Positions 11,610-18,980 of a DNA stretch of 64,000 nt are shown piece after piece (position 1 is the stretch's first letter; every line of letters starts with the position of its first letter). The notes under the pieces were generated by a model. It searched no databases and had not been told where the DNA came from. It saw nothing but the letters and a program-made list of their open reading frames with translations. The DNA is from Tsukamurella ocularis. Its GTDB lineage: Bacteria > Actinomycetota > Actinomycetes > Mycobacteriales > Mycobacteriaceae. The position numbers and the translations under genes were made by a program. The stretch covers positions 124,001 to 188,000 of the forward strand of contig NZ_JANUCJ010000002.1 in the NCBI RefSeq assembly GCF_024807615.1. The letters run 5' to 3'.

Positions 11610-12236
11610 ATGCTTGTCGCCCTGCTCTCCTTCGCGGCCGCCTCCGCCGTGCTCGTGATCGTACCCGGACCTGACACCCTCGTCGTGGTGCGCGGCGTTG
11701 CGCAGGGAGGACGTGGAACCGGGCTGCGCACGAGCCTCGGCGTGCTCAGTGGCCTCGTGATCTGGGTGCTCGCCGCGGTCGTCGGGCTCTCGGCGATGCT
11801 CAGGGCCAGTGAATACGGCTACACCGCGCTCAAGGTGGTCGGTGCCGCGTATCTGATCTACATGGGTGTGCAGTCGCTACGCGCCGTGGTGAACGGGGCC
11901 GCGCTGGGGGATCAGCCGGTCGCTCCGATGGAGCGGTCGTGGCGCACTGGAGGCTTCACTGCGGGCTTCCTCACCGACCTGCTCAATCCGAAGATCGGTG
12001 TCCTCTTCGTGAGTCTGCTCCCGGGCTTCGTCCCGTCGGGTTACTCGGTGACCTGGACGACGCTCGCCCTGGGCGGTGTCTACATTGCGCTGACGGCGGT
12101 CTACTGCGGCGTGTTGATCGCGGCCGCCGGCACGGTGACCCGCTGGATGCGAACTCCCCGCACCCGGCGGATGCTGGACGGTGTCGCCGGGGTCGCGCTC
12201 ATCGGCTTCGGTGCCAAGCTGGTCACCGAGCGGTAG
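11610..12236 (+). CDS. LysE/RhtB-family amino-acid exporter
   Basis: 208 residues with five to six transmembrane helices. The N-terminal block VLVIVPGPDTLVVVRGVAQGG, with its PGPD core, and the block TGFLTDLLNPKIGVLFVSLLPGF-like (GFLTDLLNPKIGVLF) are family signatures. Members export amino acids or homoserine lactone-like metabolites. ATG 11610 is used; a TTG at 11598 would add four residues. It is transcribed away from the MFS gene and faces the GntR gene, with only 24 bases between the converging ends. Substrate unknown. Confidence 0.88.
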   Translation: MLVALLSFAAASAVLVIVPGPDTLVVVRGVAQGGRGTGLRTSLGVLSGLVIWVLAAVVGLSAMLRASEYGYTALKVVGAAYLIYMGVQSLRAVVNGAALGDQPVAPMERSWRTGGFTAGFLTDLLNPKIGVLFVSLLPGFVPSGYSVTWTTLALGGVYIALTAVYCGVLIAAAGTVTRWMRTPRTRRMLDGVAGVALIGFGAKLVTER

Positions 12237-12260
12237 TCGCCGGCAGGGGGCGCGACGCCG

Positions 12261-12923
12261 TCACGGGGTGACCGTCGCGCTCGGCTGCGCGCCGAACAGG
12301 GTCTCCTCCGACCTGATGAGGTACTCCGCGAGGAGGTCGGCGGCCTCGTCTCGGCTACCTTCCAGGAAGGTCTCAAGGATCGTCACGTTGTCGTCGAGGA
12401 ACGGGGCGTGCAAGAACTCGGGGTCCGCGATCGCCCCGAAGGCGAGACGCAGCTCGGCGAGGATCGAATCGAGGACCGCGTCGAGGCGGGGGCTGTCGCT
12501 GAGCCCGACGATGGCGCGGTGGAACGCCAGGTCGGCCGTCCCGACCGCCTGCCAGTCGCCAAGGCGCGCCGCCGCTTGCGCGGTTGCGACCGCATCGCGC
12601 ATCCGCACTGCCCCGGGGTGATCCGGTCCCGCGGTACGGAGCGCGGGTGGTTCGATGGTGCGCCGCACCAGGTAGATGTCGCGGACGGACGCGCGGGTCG
12701 GGGCGGTGACCCGGGCGCCGCGGTTGGCCTCGTGCACGATCAGCCCCTCGTGGGCGAGCGTGCGCATCGCCTCACGCAGGGTGTTCCGCGAGACGCCGAG
12801 CTCCGCCGCCAGGCGCTCTTCGCGCAGCGGGTCGCCCGGGCGCAGGATGCCCTCGACGATGGCGCGCCGCAGGTCGTCCGTGGCCTCCGTGGCGGCGTGG
12901 CCGCGCTGTCTGCCTCTGCTCAC
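12261..12923 (-). CDS. GntR-family regulator, FadR subfamily
   Basis: 220 residues: an N-terminal winged helix-turn-helix (LREERLAAELGVSRNTLREAMRTLAHEG) and an all-helical FCD ligand-binding domain after residue 80 with the His-containing metal/effector pocket (FHRAIVGLSDS). GTG 12923 is favoured over an upstream ATG at 12962, because that ATG lies inside the operator palindrome. It is divergent from the MHS transporter and fused KipI/KipA genes, and two matching palindromes occupy the shared promoter. It most likely represses that operon and itself, relieved by a carboxylate such as the transported substrate. Confidence 0.9.
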   Translation of the reverse strand: MSRGRQRGHAATEATDDLRRAIVEGILRPGDPLREERLAAELGVSRNTLREAMRTLAHEGLIVHEANRGARVTAPTRASVRDIYLVRRTIEPPALRTAGPDHPGAVRMRDAVATAQAAARLGDWQAVGTADLAFHRAIVGLSDSPRLDAVLDSILAELRLAFGAIADPEFLHAPFLDDNVTILETFLEGSRDEAADLLAEYLIRSEETLFGAQPSATVTP

Positions 12924-12951
12924 GGCTCGATCGTACGGACGGTGCGGAACT

Positions 12952-12996
12952 TTGTTGAACAAATCGGGCGCAGGGTAGTGACAAATTGTTCAACAA
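12952..12996. promoter_or_regulatory. Twin GntR operator
   Basis: Two perfect 11-bp palindromes of one design, TTGTT-G-AACAA (12952-12962) and TTGTT-C-AACAA (12986-12996), with centres 34 bp apart, about three helical turns. They fill the divergent promoter region between the GntR gene and the MHS transporter gene. Equal design and helical spacing argue for cooperative binding by the adjacent regulator. Confidence 0.75.
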
Positions 12997-13051
12997 TCAT
13001 CTATGGTGTGGATCACATCAGCGCCGACCGCTCACCGAGAAGAGACCATCC

Positions 13052-14392
13052 ATGTCCACTGATCAGCCCGGGCAGGGCGCCGTACAGAAGGGCGCCGTCA
13101 AGGCGTACATCGCTAGCCTGACCGGCACCTCCCTCGAGTACTACGACTTCGCGCTGTACTCCGTCGCGTCAGCGCTCGTCTTCCCCCACGTCTTCTTCCC
13201 CGCAGAGGATCCGTTCATCGGGTTGCTCCTCTCGTTCTCGACCTTCGCCGTCGGCTACTTCGCCCGGCCCATCGGCGGGGTCGTCTTCGGTCGGCTCGGC
13301 GATCGCATCGGTCGCAAGAACGTCCTGGTCGCGACGCTCCTGCTGATCGGTATCGCCACCGTGCTCATCGGCGTGCTGCCGAGCTACGGCACCATCGGCG
13401 CGATCGCCCCGACGATCCTCGTGCTCCTGCGGTTCGCGCAGGGCGTCGGCGTCGGCGGCGAGTGGGGCGGTGCAGTGCTGCTCTCCAGCGAGTTCGGCGA
13501 TCCGCGCAAGCGTGGCTTCTGGGCGTCCGCGGCCCAGATCGGCGTGCCCGTCGGCAATCTGATGGCGAACGGCGTGCTGGCCCTGGTCGCGGCACTGCTC
13601 ACCGAGGACGCCTTCCGTGACTGGGGCTGGCGCATCGGCTTCCTGCTCTCAGCTGTGCTCGTCGTGTTCGGCCTCATGATCCGGCTCAGGCTGGAGGAGA
13701 CCCCCGTCTTCCAGGCGATCGCTGAGCGCGCCGAGCAGCCGAAGGCCCCGATCTCCGAGGTGCTGCGCGGGCACCCGCGGGCGCTCTTCGCCGCGGCGCT
13801 CTCGCGGATCTGCCCCGACGTCCTGTACTCGCTGTTGACCGTCTTCCTCGCCAGCTACGCGACCAAGGAACTGGACTTCCCGACGAGCCATGTGCTGACC
13901 GCGGTGCTCACCGGGTCGGCGGTGCAGGTCTTCGTCATGCCGCTCGCCGGCGCGCTCACCGACCGCTTCAATCGCCGCCTCGTCTACGGCGTCGGCGCGC
14001 TGCTCACCGCGGCGTGGGTGCCGGTGCTGTTCCTCATGATCCAGTCGGGCAGCCGCGTCCTGCTGACTCTGGGCGTCGTCGTCGGTATGACGCTGCACGC
14101 GCTGATGTACGGCCCGCAGGCGGCGTTCATCACCGAGCAGTTCCCCGCGCGGCTGCGCTACGCGGGTAGTTCCCTCGCGTACACGTTCGCCGGCGTCGTC
14201 GGCGGCGGCATGGCCCCGCTCATCTTCACGGTGCTCTTCCGTTGGACCGATTCCTGGGTGATCATCGCGGTCTACGTCGCCGTGACGGCCGCCGCGACCG
14301 TCGCGGGCATGTGCATCGGCAGCGATCCCGACCCTAAGGAGGAGCTCGAGCTGCTCGCCGACGCCCCGGACGGTGTCGATGCTCCTCACTGA
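13052..14392 (+). CDS. MFS transporter, metabolite:H+ symporter (MHS) type
   Basis: 446 residues, twelve transmembrane helices. Opening block GTSLEYYDFALYSVASALVF and the loop FGRLGDRIGRKNVLVATLLLIG are typical of MHS-family importers for small organic acids such as 2-oxoglutarate, shikimate or proline-betaine. ATG 13052 carries the GAGAAGAG stretch upstream. The next gene overlaps its end by a few codons and encodes a 5-oxoprolinase-like fusion, so uptake of 5-oxoproline or a related cyclic amide or carboxylate is the best inference. Regulated by the twin GntR operator. Confidence 0.9.
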   Translation: MSTDQPGQGAVQKGAVKAYIASLTGTSLEYYDFALYSVASALVFPHVFFPAEDPFIGLLLSFSTFAVGYFARPIGGVVFGRLGDRIGRKNVLVATLLLIGIATVLIGVLPSYGTIGAIAPTILVLLRFAQGVGVGGEWGGAVLLSSEFGDPRKRGFWASAAQIGVPVGNLMANGVLALVAALLTEDAFRDWGWRIGFLLSAVLVVFGLMIRLRLEETPVFQAIAERAEQPKAPISEVLRGHPRALFAAALSRICPDVLYSLLTVFLASYATKELDFPTSHVLTAVLTGSAVQVFVMPLAGALTDRFNRRLVYGVGALLTAAWVPVLFLMIQSGSRVLLTLGVVVGMTLHALMYGPQAAFITEQFPARLRYAGSSLAYTFAGVVGGGMAPLIFTVLFRWTDSWVIIAVYVAVTAAATVAGMCIGSDPDPKEELELLADAPDGVDAPH

Positions 14393-15935
14393 CATCCGCC
14401 GCCTCGGCGCCAGCGCCGTGCGCGTCACGGTGACGCCCGGCACCGTCGAACCGCTCCGCGCCCGCCTGGCCGCCGAGCCGCTGCCCGGGCAGCAGGAACT
14501 CGTCGCCGGGGGTGAGACCGTCACGGTCCTGTTCGACAGTGCCGGGTCGGCTGCGGTGGGCGAACGCCTCCTCGCGGCAATGCCGCCGCCGGAAGCGATC
14601 ATCCTCGACGGACCGCTGGTAGAGATCGGCGTCGTCTACGACGGCGAGGACCTGCGCGACGTCGCCGAGCAACTCGGCACCGACGAGGCCGGAGTCGTGC
14701 GGATGCACACCGAGCGCGCCTGGCACGTCGGCTTCCTCGGCTTCGCGCCCGGTTTCGCTTACCTCCGCTCGACGGAGCCGGGGCCGGAGATCGCGCGCCG
14801 GGCCTCGCCGCGCGTGCGGGTGCCGGCCGGCGCCGTGGGGCTGGCGGGGGAGTACAGCGCGGTGTACCCGCGCACCTCGCCGGGAGGCTGGCAGCTGATC
14901 GGCCGCACCGACGCCGAGCTCTGGGCACTCGACCGCGACCAGCCCGCGTTGCTCGTCCCGGGAGCGCGGGTGCGGTTCACGGCGGTCCGTGCGCGCATCG
15001 AGGCCCCGGTGGGGACGCCACCGAACCCGCCTGCGCCGCGCGCGGACCGGGGGCTCGTCGTGCGGGAGACGGGGCTGCAGAGCCTCGTCGAGGACCTCGG
15101 ACGACCGGGGCGTGCCGCGATCGGCGTCACCCGGTCGGGCGCCGCCGACCGCGGCGCGCTGCGTCAAGCCAATCGGCTCGTGGGCAACCCGGCCGGGGCC
15201 GCGGGGATCGAGAATGCCGGGGGTGGGCTGGAACTCGTCGCAGCGGGGGAGCAGGTGATTGCCGTGACCGGCGCGGACGCGGCACTCGTGGTCGAGTCGC
15301 CGGACGGCCGATGGCGCACCGTCGAGCGCGGTCGTCCCTTCGCCCTCGACGACGGTGACCTACTCGAGGTCGGTCCGGTGACTGCCGGCCTGCGCGTTGT
15401 GGTCGCGGTGCGCGGAGGCATCGACGTCCCGTCCGTGTTGGGCAGCCGCAGCACGGACGTCCTCGCGCATCTCGGGCCCTCCCCAGTCGCTGCGTGCGAC
15501 GTGCTGCCGGTCGGCCCGGCGCCGCGCACCGTCGTCGGTGAGCCCGAAGCTCTGCCCGTCGTCCCGGACGGGAGCCGCCCGACTGTGCTCGACGTGCTGC
15601 CCGGACCCGATGTGGCGCTCTTCCCGGATGGCGCCTGGGCGCACCTGCTCGAGGAGCGATGGGAGGTCACGCCGCAGAGCGACCGCGTCGGGGTGCGGCT
15701 CACGGGACGGCCGCTCGCGCGCGCCGACGGTGAGGTGCAGAGCCAGGCGCTCGTGCCCGGCGCGATCCAGGTCCCGCCGTCCGGGGAGCCGGTGGTCTTC
15801 GTCGTCGACCATCCGACGACCGGCGGCTATCCGGTGCTCGCCGTCGTGGCGGAGCACCACCTCGACCGGTTGGCGCAGCTGCCGCTCGGGTCACCGGTGC
15901 GGTTCGCGGCGGTGGACGCGGTCTCCGATGGGTGA
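14379..15935 (+). CDS. Fused KipI/KipA (PxpB-PxpC, 5-oxoprolinase-like) protein
   Basis: 518 residues in two parts. Residues 1 to about 205 are the KipI/allophanate-hydrolase subunit 1 (PxpB) domain with HVGFLGFAPGFAYL and VPAGAVGLAGEYSAVYP. Residues from about 225 are the KipA/subunit 2 (PxpC) domain with LQSLVEDLGRPGRAAIGV and SGAADRGALRQANRLVGN. In established systems PxpA, PxpB and PxpC together form ATP-dependent 5-oxoprolinase; a PxpA (LamB/YcsF) gene is not present nearby. The gene overlaps the transporter end by 14 bases (or 20 if GTG 14373 is used). Translational coupling with the transporter is likely. Confidence 0.88.
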   Translation: MLLTDIRRLGASAVRVTVTPGTVEPLRARLAAEPLPGQQELVAGGETVTVLFDSAGSAAVGERLLAAMPPPEAIILDGPLVEIGVVYDGEDLRDVAEQLGTDEAGVVRMHTERAWHVGFLGFAPGFAYLRSTEPGPEIARRASPRVRVPAGAVGLAGEYSAVYPRTSPGGWQLIGRTDAELWALDRDQPALLVPGARVRFTAVRARIEAPVGTPPNPPAPRADRGLVVRETGLQSLVEDLGRPGRAAIGVTRSGAADRGALRQANRLVGNPAGAAGIENAGGGLELVAAGEQVIAVTGADAALVVESPDGRWRTVERGRPFALDDGDLLEVGPVTAGLRVVVAVRGGIDVPSVLGSRSTDVLAHLGPSPVAACDVLPVGPAPRTVVGEPEALPVVPDGSRPTVLDVLPGPDVALFPDGAWAHLLEERWEVTPQSDRVGVRLTGRPLARADGEVQSQALVPGAIQVPPSGEPVVFVVDHPTTGGYPVLAVVAEHHLDRLAQLPLGSPVRFAAVDAVSDG

Positions 15936-16324
15936 GTGAAAGCGCGGCCGGTTCCTCGGCGGTGGCGCAGCCAGGCGCGGTCAAGGTGAAGGGCGCCGGC
16001 GGTAGCGACGTGACGCTGACCGGACCGATCGCGGCCAAGTACTCCGCCGCGACGCAGGCGCAGCGCACGGCGCTGGGCGTGGTTCTACCGGGCGACCACA
16101 ACGCCGGGAGCGTCAACGGCTCGATCGTCCCGGCGGGGCTGCAGGACGCCCGGGCGACGTGGGGTTCAGGGCGCAGGGCAAGTCCGGTTCCACCGGCGGG
16201 CGTGGGCGCACCCGCTGCGCGACCACCAGGACGGCCACGCCCAGGACGCACCGCCACCACAGGAACGGGTCGATCGCCGCTCGTTCGGTACCGCCTGCGC
16301 CGAGCGGATTCGCCCAGGGGATGA
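15932..16324 (+). pseudogene. Possible LGFP-repeat remnant
   Basis: An open frame begins at GTG 15932, overlapping the stop of the preceding gene. Its first 50 residues contain LTGPIAAKYSAATQAQRTAL followed by a Gly/Asn-rich segment, resembling the start of an LGFP repeat, a cell-wall-associated motif of mycolate-containing actinobacteria. After about codon 75 the frame merely runs antisense to the C-terminus of the DUF998 gene and looks non-coding. I read this as a truncated repeat fragment placed where pxpA might be expected. It could also be a short real gene. Confidence 0.3.
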
Positions 16325-16925
16325 CGAGCGCGGCGAGCCCCGAGATCGCGATGCAGGCAGTGGTGAACAGGGCAAGCCGCGGGCGCGAACGGAGTAGCAC
16401 CGTGGCGGCGAGGGCCATGAGAGCCATTCCGCTCACGTGCTCGACGTATGCCGCGATCGGATGGACGACGATGCGCGTCCCTGGCCCGCCGGGGAATTCG
16501 CCCGCGCTCCCGGGAAAGATCCCGACACACGCGAGGGCGACGCCGTTGATCGTCGCGAGTGCAACGGCGGCCCGGTCCCAGGGGCGGGGGAGCAGCGGCC
16601 GAACTGCGATCGCGGCCGCAATTCCCAGTGCGCCGACCGTCACGAAGGCCGTGTTCATGAGTGGATGCCAGGGCGAACACACGAAGCGGTCCGAGACCGC
16701 GAGCCCGCCGTCGCGGCTGAGGTCGCCGAGGCATTCGGGAACGCCCAGATCACTGATCATGTTGTCGGTCCAGCTGTACGGGCGCGGCCACTGCCGCGCG
16801 ACGATCAGTTCTGTGAGGAAGTAGATCAGCGTGGCGGTCAGTAGCGCTCCGGTGAGCACGGTGCGTCGTCTGCTCAGCGAGTCGACCGGGCGGGCCTGAG
16901 GGAGCTCTTTGGTCGTTAGCCGCAT
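16113..16925 (-). CDS. DUF998 family membrane protein
   Basis: 270 residues with six to seven hydrophobic helices. The block YSWTDNMISDLGVPEC followed by FVCSPWHPLMNTAF is the family signature (S-x2-ISDLG and HPLMN). Members are uncharacterised integral membrane proteins. The last 30 residues are Pro/Arg-rich and run across the LGFP-like fragment on the other strand, so that tail may be a recent read-through extension. No partner gene is evident. Confidence 0.85.
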   Translation of the reverse strand: MRLTTKELPQARPVDSLSRRRTVLTGALLTATLIYFLTELIVARQWPRPYSWTDNMISDLGVPECLGDLSRDGGLAVSDRFVCSPWHPLMNTAFVTVGALGIAAAIAVRPLLPRPWDRAAVALATINGVALACVGIFPGSAGEFPGGPGTRIVVHPIAAYVEHVSGMALMALAATVLLRSRPRLALFTTACIAISGLAALVIPWANPLGAGGTERAAIDPFLWWRCVLGVAVLVVAQRVRPRPPVEPDLPCALNPTSPGRPAAPPGRSSR

Positions 16926-17012
16926 TCAGTATTTGTAGTCGATGTTGAGAGCGGACGCAGTGGTGAGCGTCTCCCCTGGGTGCCGCACGGACGGCGCGCG
17001 TCCATCTTATTA

Positions 17013-17033
17013 TTCATGTAGTCCTGAATTCAG
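17013..17033. promoter_or_regulatory. Candidate CmtR-like operator
   Basis: AT-rich promoter directly upstream of the metal-sensor gene with a perfect 10-bp palindrome CTGAATTCAG (17024-17033) and an overlapping TTCA-N8-TGAA arrangement from 17013. ArsR-family sensors usually bind such AT-rich imperfect dyads over their own promoters. Confidence 0.45.
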
Positions 17034-17054
17034 AAAAATATGTACTATGTGCTC

Positions 17055-17384
17055 ATGGACGTCACCCTCGGCTATGACGCGCTGACCCGGTTCGGTCATG
17101 CGCTGTCGGATGCGACGCGGACGGGAATCCTGCTGTCGCTTCGGGAGCGGCCCGGATATCCGGCGGAGCTCGCCGAGGAGATCGGCGTGTCGAGGCAGAT
17201 CCTCTCGAACCACCTCGCGTGCCTCCGCGGGTGCGGCCTCGTCGTCGCGGTACCAGAGGGTCGGAGGAGTCGGTACGAACTCGCCGATCCCCGGATCGGT
17301 CGCGCTCTCGACGATCTCTTGGGCCTCGTACTCGCGGTGGATCCCGTGTGCTGCGCCGTCTCCTCGCGGGACGACTGCTGCTGA
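17055..17384 (+). CDS. CmtR-like ArsR-family heavy-metal sensor
   Basis: 109 residues. The recognition helix segment LSNHLACLRGCGLVVAVPEG closely resembles M. tuberculosis CmtR, whose Cys57, Cys61 and Cys102 bind Cd(II) or Pb(II). Here Cys56 and Cys60 are conserved and the tail has DPVCCA plus a terminal Cys pair (Cys99, Cys100, Cys108, Cys109), giving extra thiol ligands. ATG 17055 aligns best with CmtR; ATG 17040 is an alternative. The gene overlaps the CDF exporter gene (TGATG), so the sensor probably derepresses that exporter when Cd or Pb is present. Confidence 0.88.
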   Translation: MDVTLGYDALTRFGHALSDATRTGILLSLRERPGYPAELAEEIGVSRQILSNHLACLRGCGLVVAVPEGRRSRYELADPRIGRALDDLLGLVLAVDPVCCAVSSRDDCC

Positions 17385-18058
17385 TGGCGACCGTGTCCGT
17401 GCCCACCGCCGCTCGGCGCGCGCTCCTGAGCCGACGGATTCGGTGGTTCGTGGCCGTCACGATCACCTACAACGTCCTCGAGGCCGCGGTCGCGCTCGCC
17501 GAAGGCACCCGCGTATCGTCGACCGCCCTGGTCGGTTTCGGGCTCGATTCCGTGGTCGAGGTGTCGTCGGCCGCCGCTGTCGCGTGGCAGTTCGCGGGTC
17601 GAGACCCGCAGGCACGGGAGAAGACGGCGCTCCGGATCATCGCGTTCGCGTTCTTCGCGCTGGCGGCGTACGTCGCGGTCGGCGCGACGCGGTCGCTGAT
17701 CGGGGCCGACGAGGCGCAACCGTCCAGGGTCGGGATCGCCCTTGCGGCACTGAGTCTGGTGATCATGCCGGTGCTGTCGTGGGCTCAGCGCCGGGCGGGC
17801 AGGGAGTTGGGCTCGGCGTCCGCGGTGGCGGATTCCAAGCAGACCCTGCTGTGTACCTACCTGTCGGCAGTACTCCTTGCCGGCCTCGTCATCAACAGCG
17901 CGTTTGGATGGTCCTGGGCCGATCCGATCGCCGCACTGGTGATCGCTGTGATCGCGGTCCGCGAGGGGGTCAACGCGTGGCGGGGCGATCCGTGCGGTCC
18001 CGCTCCGCCGCGGCCGGTGACGGGCGGCGACGATCACTGTGGATGTTGCGCCGAATGA
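17384..18058 (+). CDS. Cation diffusion facilitator-like heavy-metal exporter
   Basis: 224 residues with five to six transmembrane helices. Motifs GFGLDSVVEVSSAAAVAWQF and DSKQTLLCTYLSAVLLAGL supply the paired acidic residues of the CDF transport site (LDS...E and DS...C). The short form lacks the long cytoplasmic domain of typical CDF proteins and ends with the Cys/His-rich tail DDHCGCCAE, fitting soft-metal binding. Translation is coupled to the CmtR-like sensor by a TGATG overlap. Cd(II)/Pb(II)/Zn(II) efflux is the inference; the metal has not been shown. Confidence 0.82.
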   Translation: MATVSVPTAARRALLSRRIRWFVAVTITYNVLEAAVALAEGTRVSSTALVGFGLDSVVEVSSAAAVAWQFAGRDPQAREKTALRIIAFAFFALAAYVAVGATRSLIGADEAQPSRVGIALAALSLVIMPVLSWAQRRAGRELGSASAVADSKQTLLCTYLSAVLLAGLVINSAFGWSWADPIAALVIAVIAVREGVNAWRGDPCGPAPPRPVTGGDDHCGCCAE

Positions 18059-18086
18059 GGGACCGGCGTGCGCGACGCCGGTCCCT
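18058..18086 (+). terminator. Hairpin terminator after the metal exporter
   Basis: Eleven-base perfect stem (18058-18068 with 18076-18086) and a 7-base loop beginning at the exporter stop codon, followed by TT. It separates the exporter from the convergent SDR gene ending at 18111. Confidence 0.75.
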
Positions 18087-18110
18087 TAGCCGTGAACGGT
18101 GTCGGTGCGC

Positions 18111-18980
18111 TCAGCGGGATTCGGCGGGCACCGTCGGGCGGCCGGCACGCGACCTGACATCGAGGGCACGGACCAGCTCGACGACCGGGCGATGGTGGGC
18201 GGCGATCACATCGAGGACGGGATTGACGAGCCCGCGCAGGGCGCTGTAACCGATCCACCGGGCGGGGGCGATCGTCCGCGCGGCACGGCGCTCGATCCCG
18301 CGGACTGTGCATTCGCCCGCCTGTTCCGGCGTGATGCGGGAGGTCAGGAAAGACGGCAGCAGGTCGGTCACTGCCGAGGCGAGCGGGTCCTCATCGAAGC
18401 CGACCTTGACCATATGGGTGTCGACGAAGCCGTAGTAGACGACGCCGGCCGTCGCACCGTAGGGCGCGAGCTCGACGCGCAACGCACGCCCGAGCTGCTC
18501 GACGCCGGCCTTCGCGACCGCGTAGGGGGAGACGCCGACTCCGTTGACGAAGGCGTACACCGAGGACGTGAGCAGGAGATGGCCGCCGGTCGAGAGGATG
18601 TGCGGCATCGCGGCGAGCACCGTGTTGTAGACGCCGTGCAGGTTGACCGCGAGCACGCGGTCGAACTCCTCGGGGGTCATGCCCTGCACGGTCGCACCGC
18701 GCGGAGCGATGCCCGCGTTCGCGACCACCACATCGACCGCCCCGAACCGATCGGCGACGGCGGAGAACACGTCGGCGAGCCCGTCGCGGTCGGTGACGTC
18801 GGCCACGAGGCCGATCGCGCCGTCGCCGATCTCGGCGGCGGCGGCGTCGACGTCCTCCTGCCGGAGGTCGAGCACGGCGACGCGGGCGCCTCGTGCGGCG
18901 GCGGCCTTCGCGGTCCCGAGGCCGATGCCGCGCGCGGCTCCGGTGATGGCGACGGTCCGGCCGGCGAGGTCGAGGTTCAT
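18111..18980 (-). CDS. SDR-family oxidoreductase paired with a Baeyer-Villiger monooxygenase
   Basis: 289 residues. Cofactor motif ITGAARGIG (residues 12-20), NAG at 88-90, catalytic Ser140, Tyr153 and Lys157 in SPYAVAKAG, and DLR (38-40), suggesting NAD use. ATG 18980 overlaps the stop of the upstream monooxygenase gene by ATGA, giving tight coupling. Such pairs oxidise an alcohol to a ketone (SDR) which the monooxygenase turns into an ester or lactone. The natural substrate is unknown; cyclic alcohols or ketones or long-chain ketones are possible. Confidence 0.9.
   Translation of the reverse strand: MNLDLAGRTVAITGAARGIGLGTAKAAAARGARVAVLDLRQEDVDAAAAEIGDGAIGLVADVTDRDGLADVFSAVADRFGAVDVVVANAGIAPRGATVQGMTPEEFDRVLAVNLHGVYNTVLAAMPHILSTGGHLLLTSSVYAFVNGVGVSPYAVAKAGVEQLGRALRVELAPYGATAGVVYYGFVDTHMVKVGFDEDPLASAVTDLLPSFLTSRITPEQAGECTVRGIERRAARTIAPARWIGYSALRGLVNPVLDVIAAHHRPVVELVRALDVRSRAGRPTVPAESR

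Noticed and set aside
13001-13020. CRP-like TGTG...CACA symmetry before the MHS transporter
   Set aside because: Half-sites are only three bases apart, not six as in real CRP sites; the GntR sites explain the control better.
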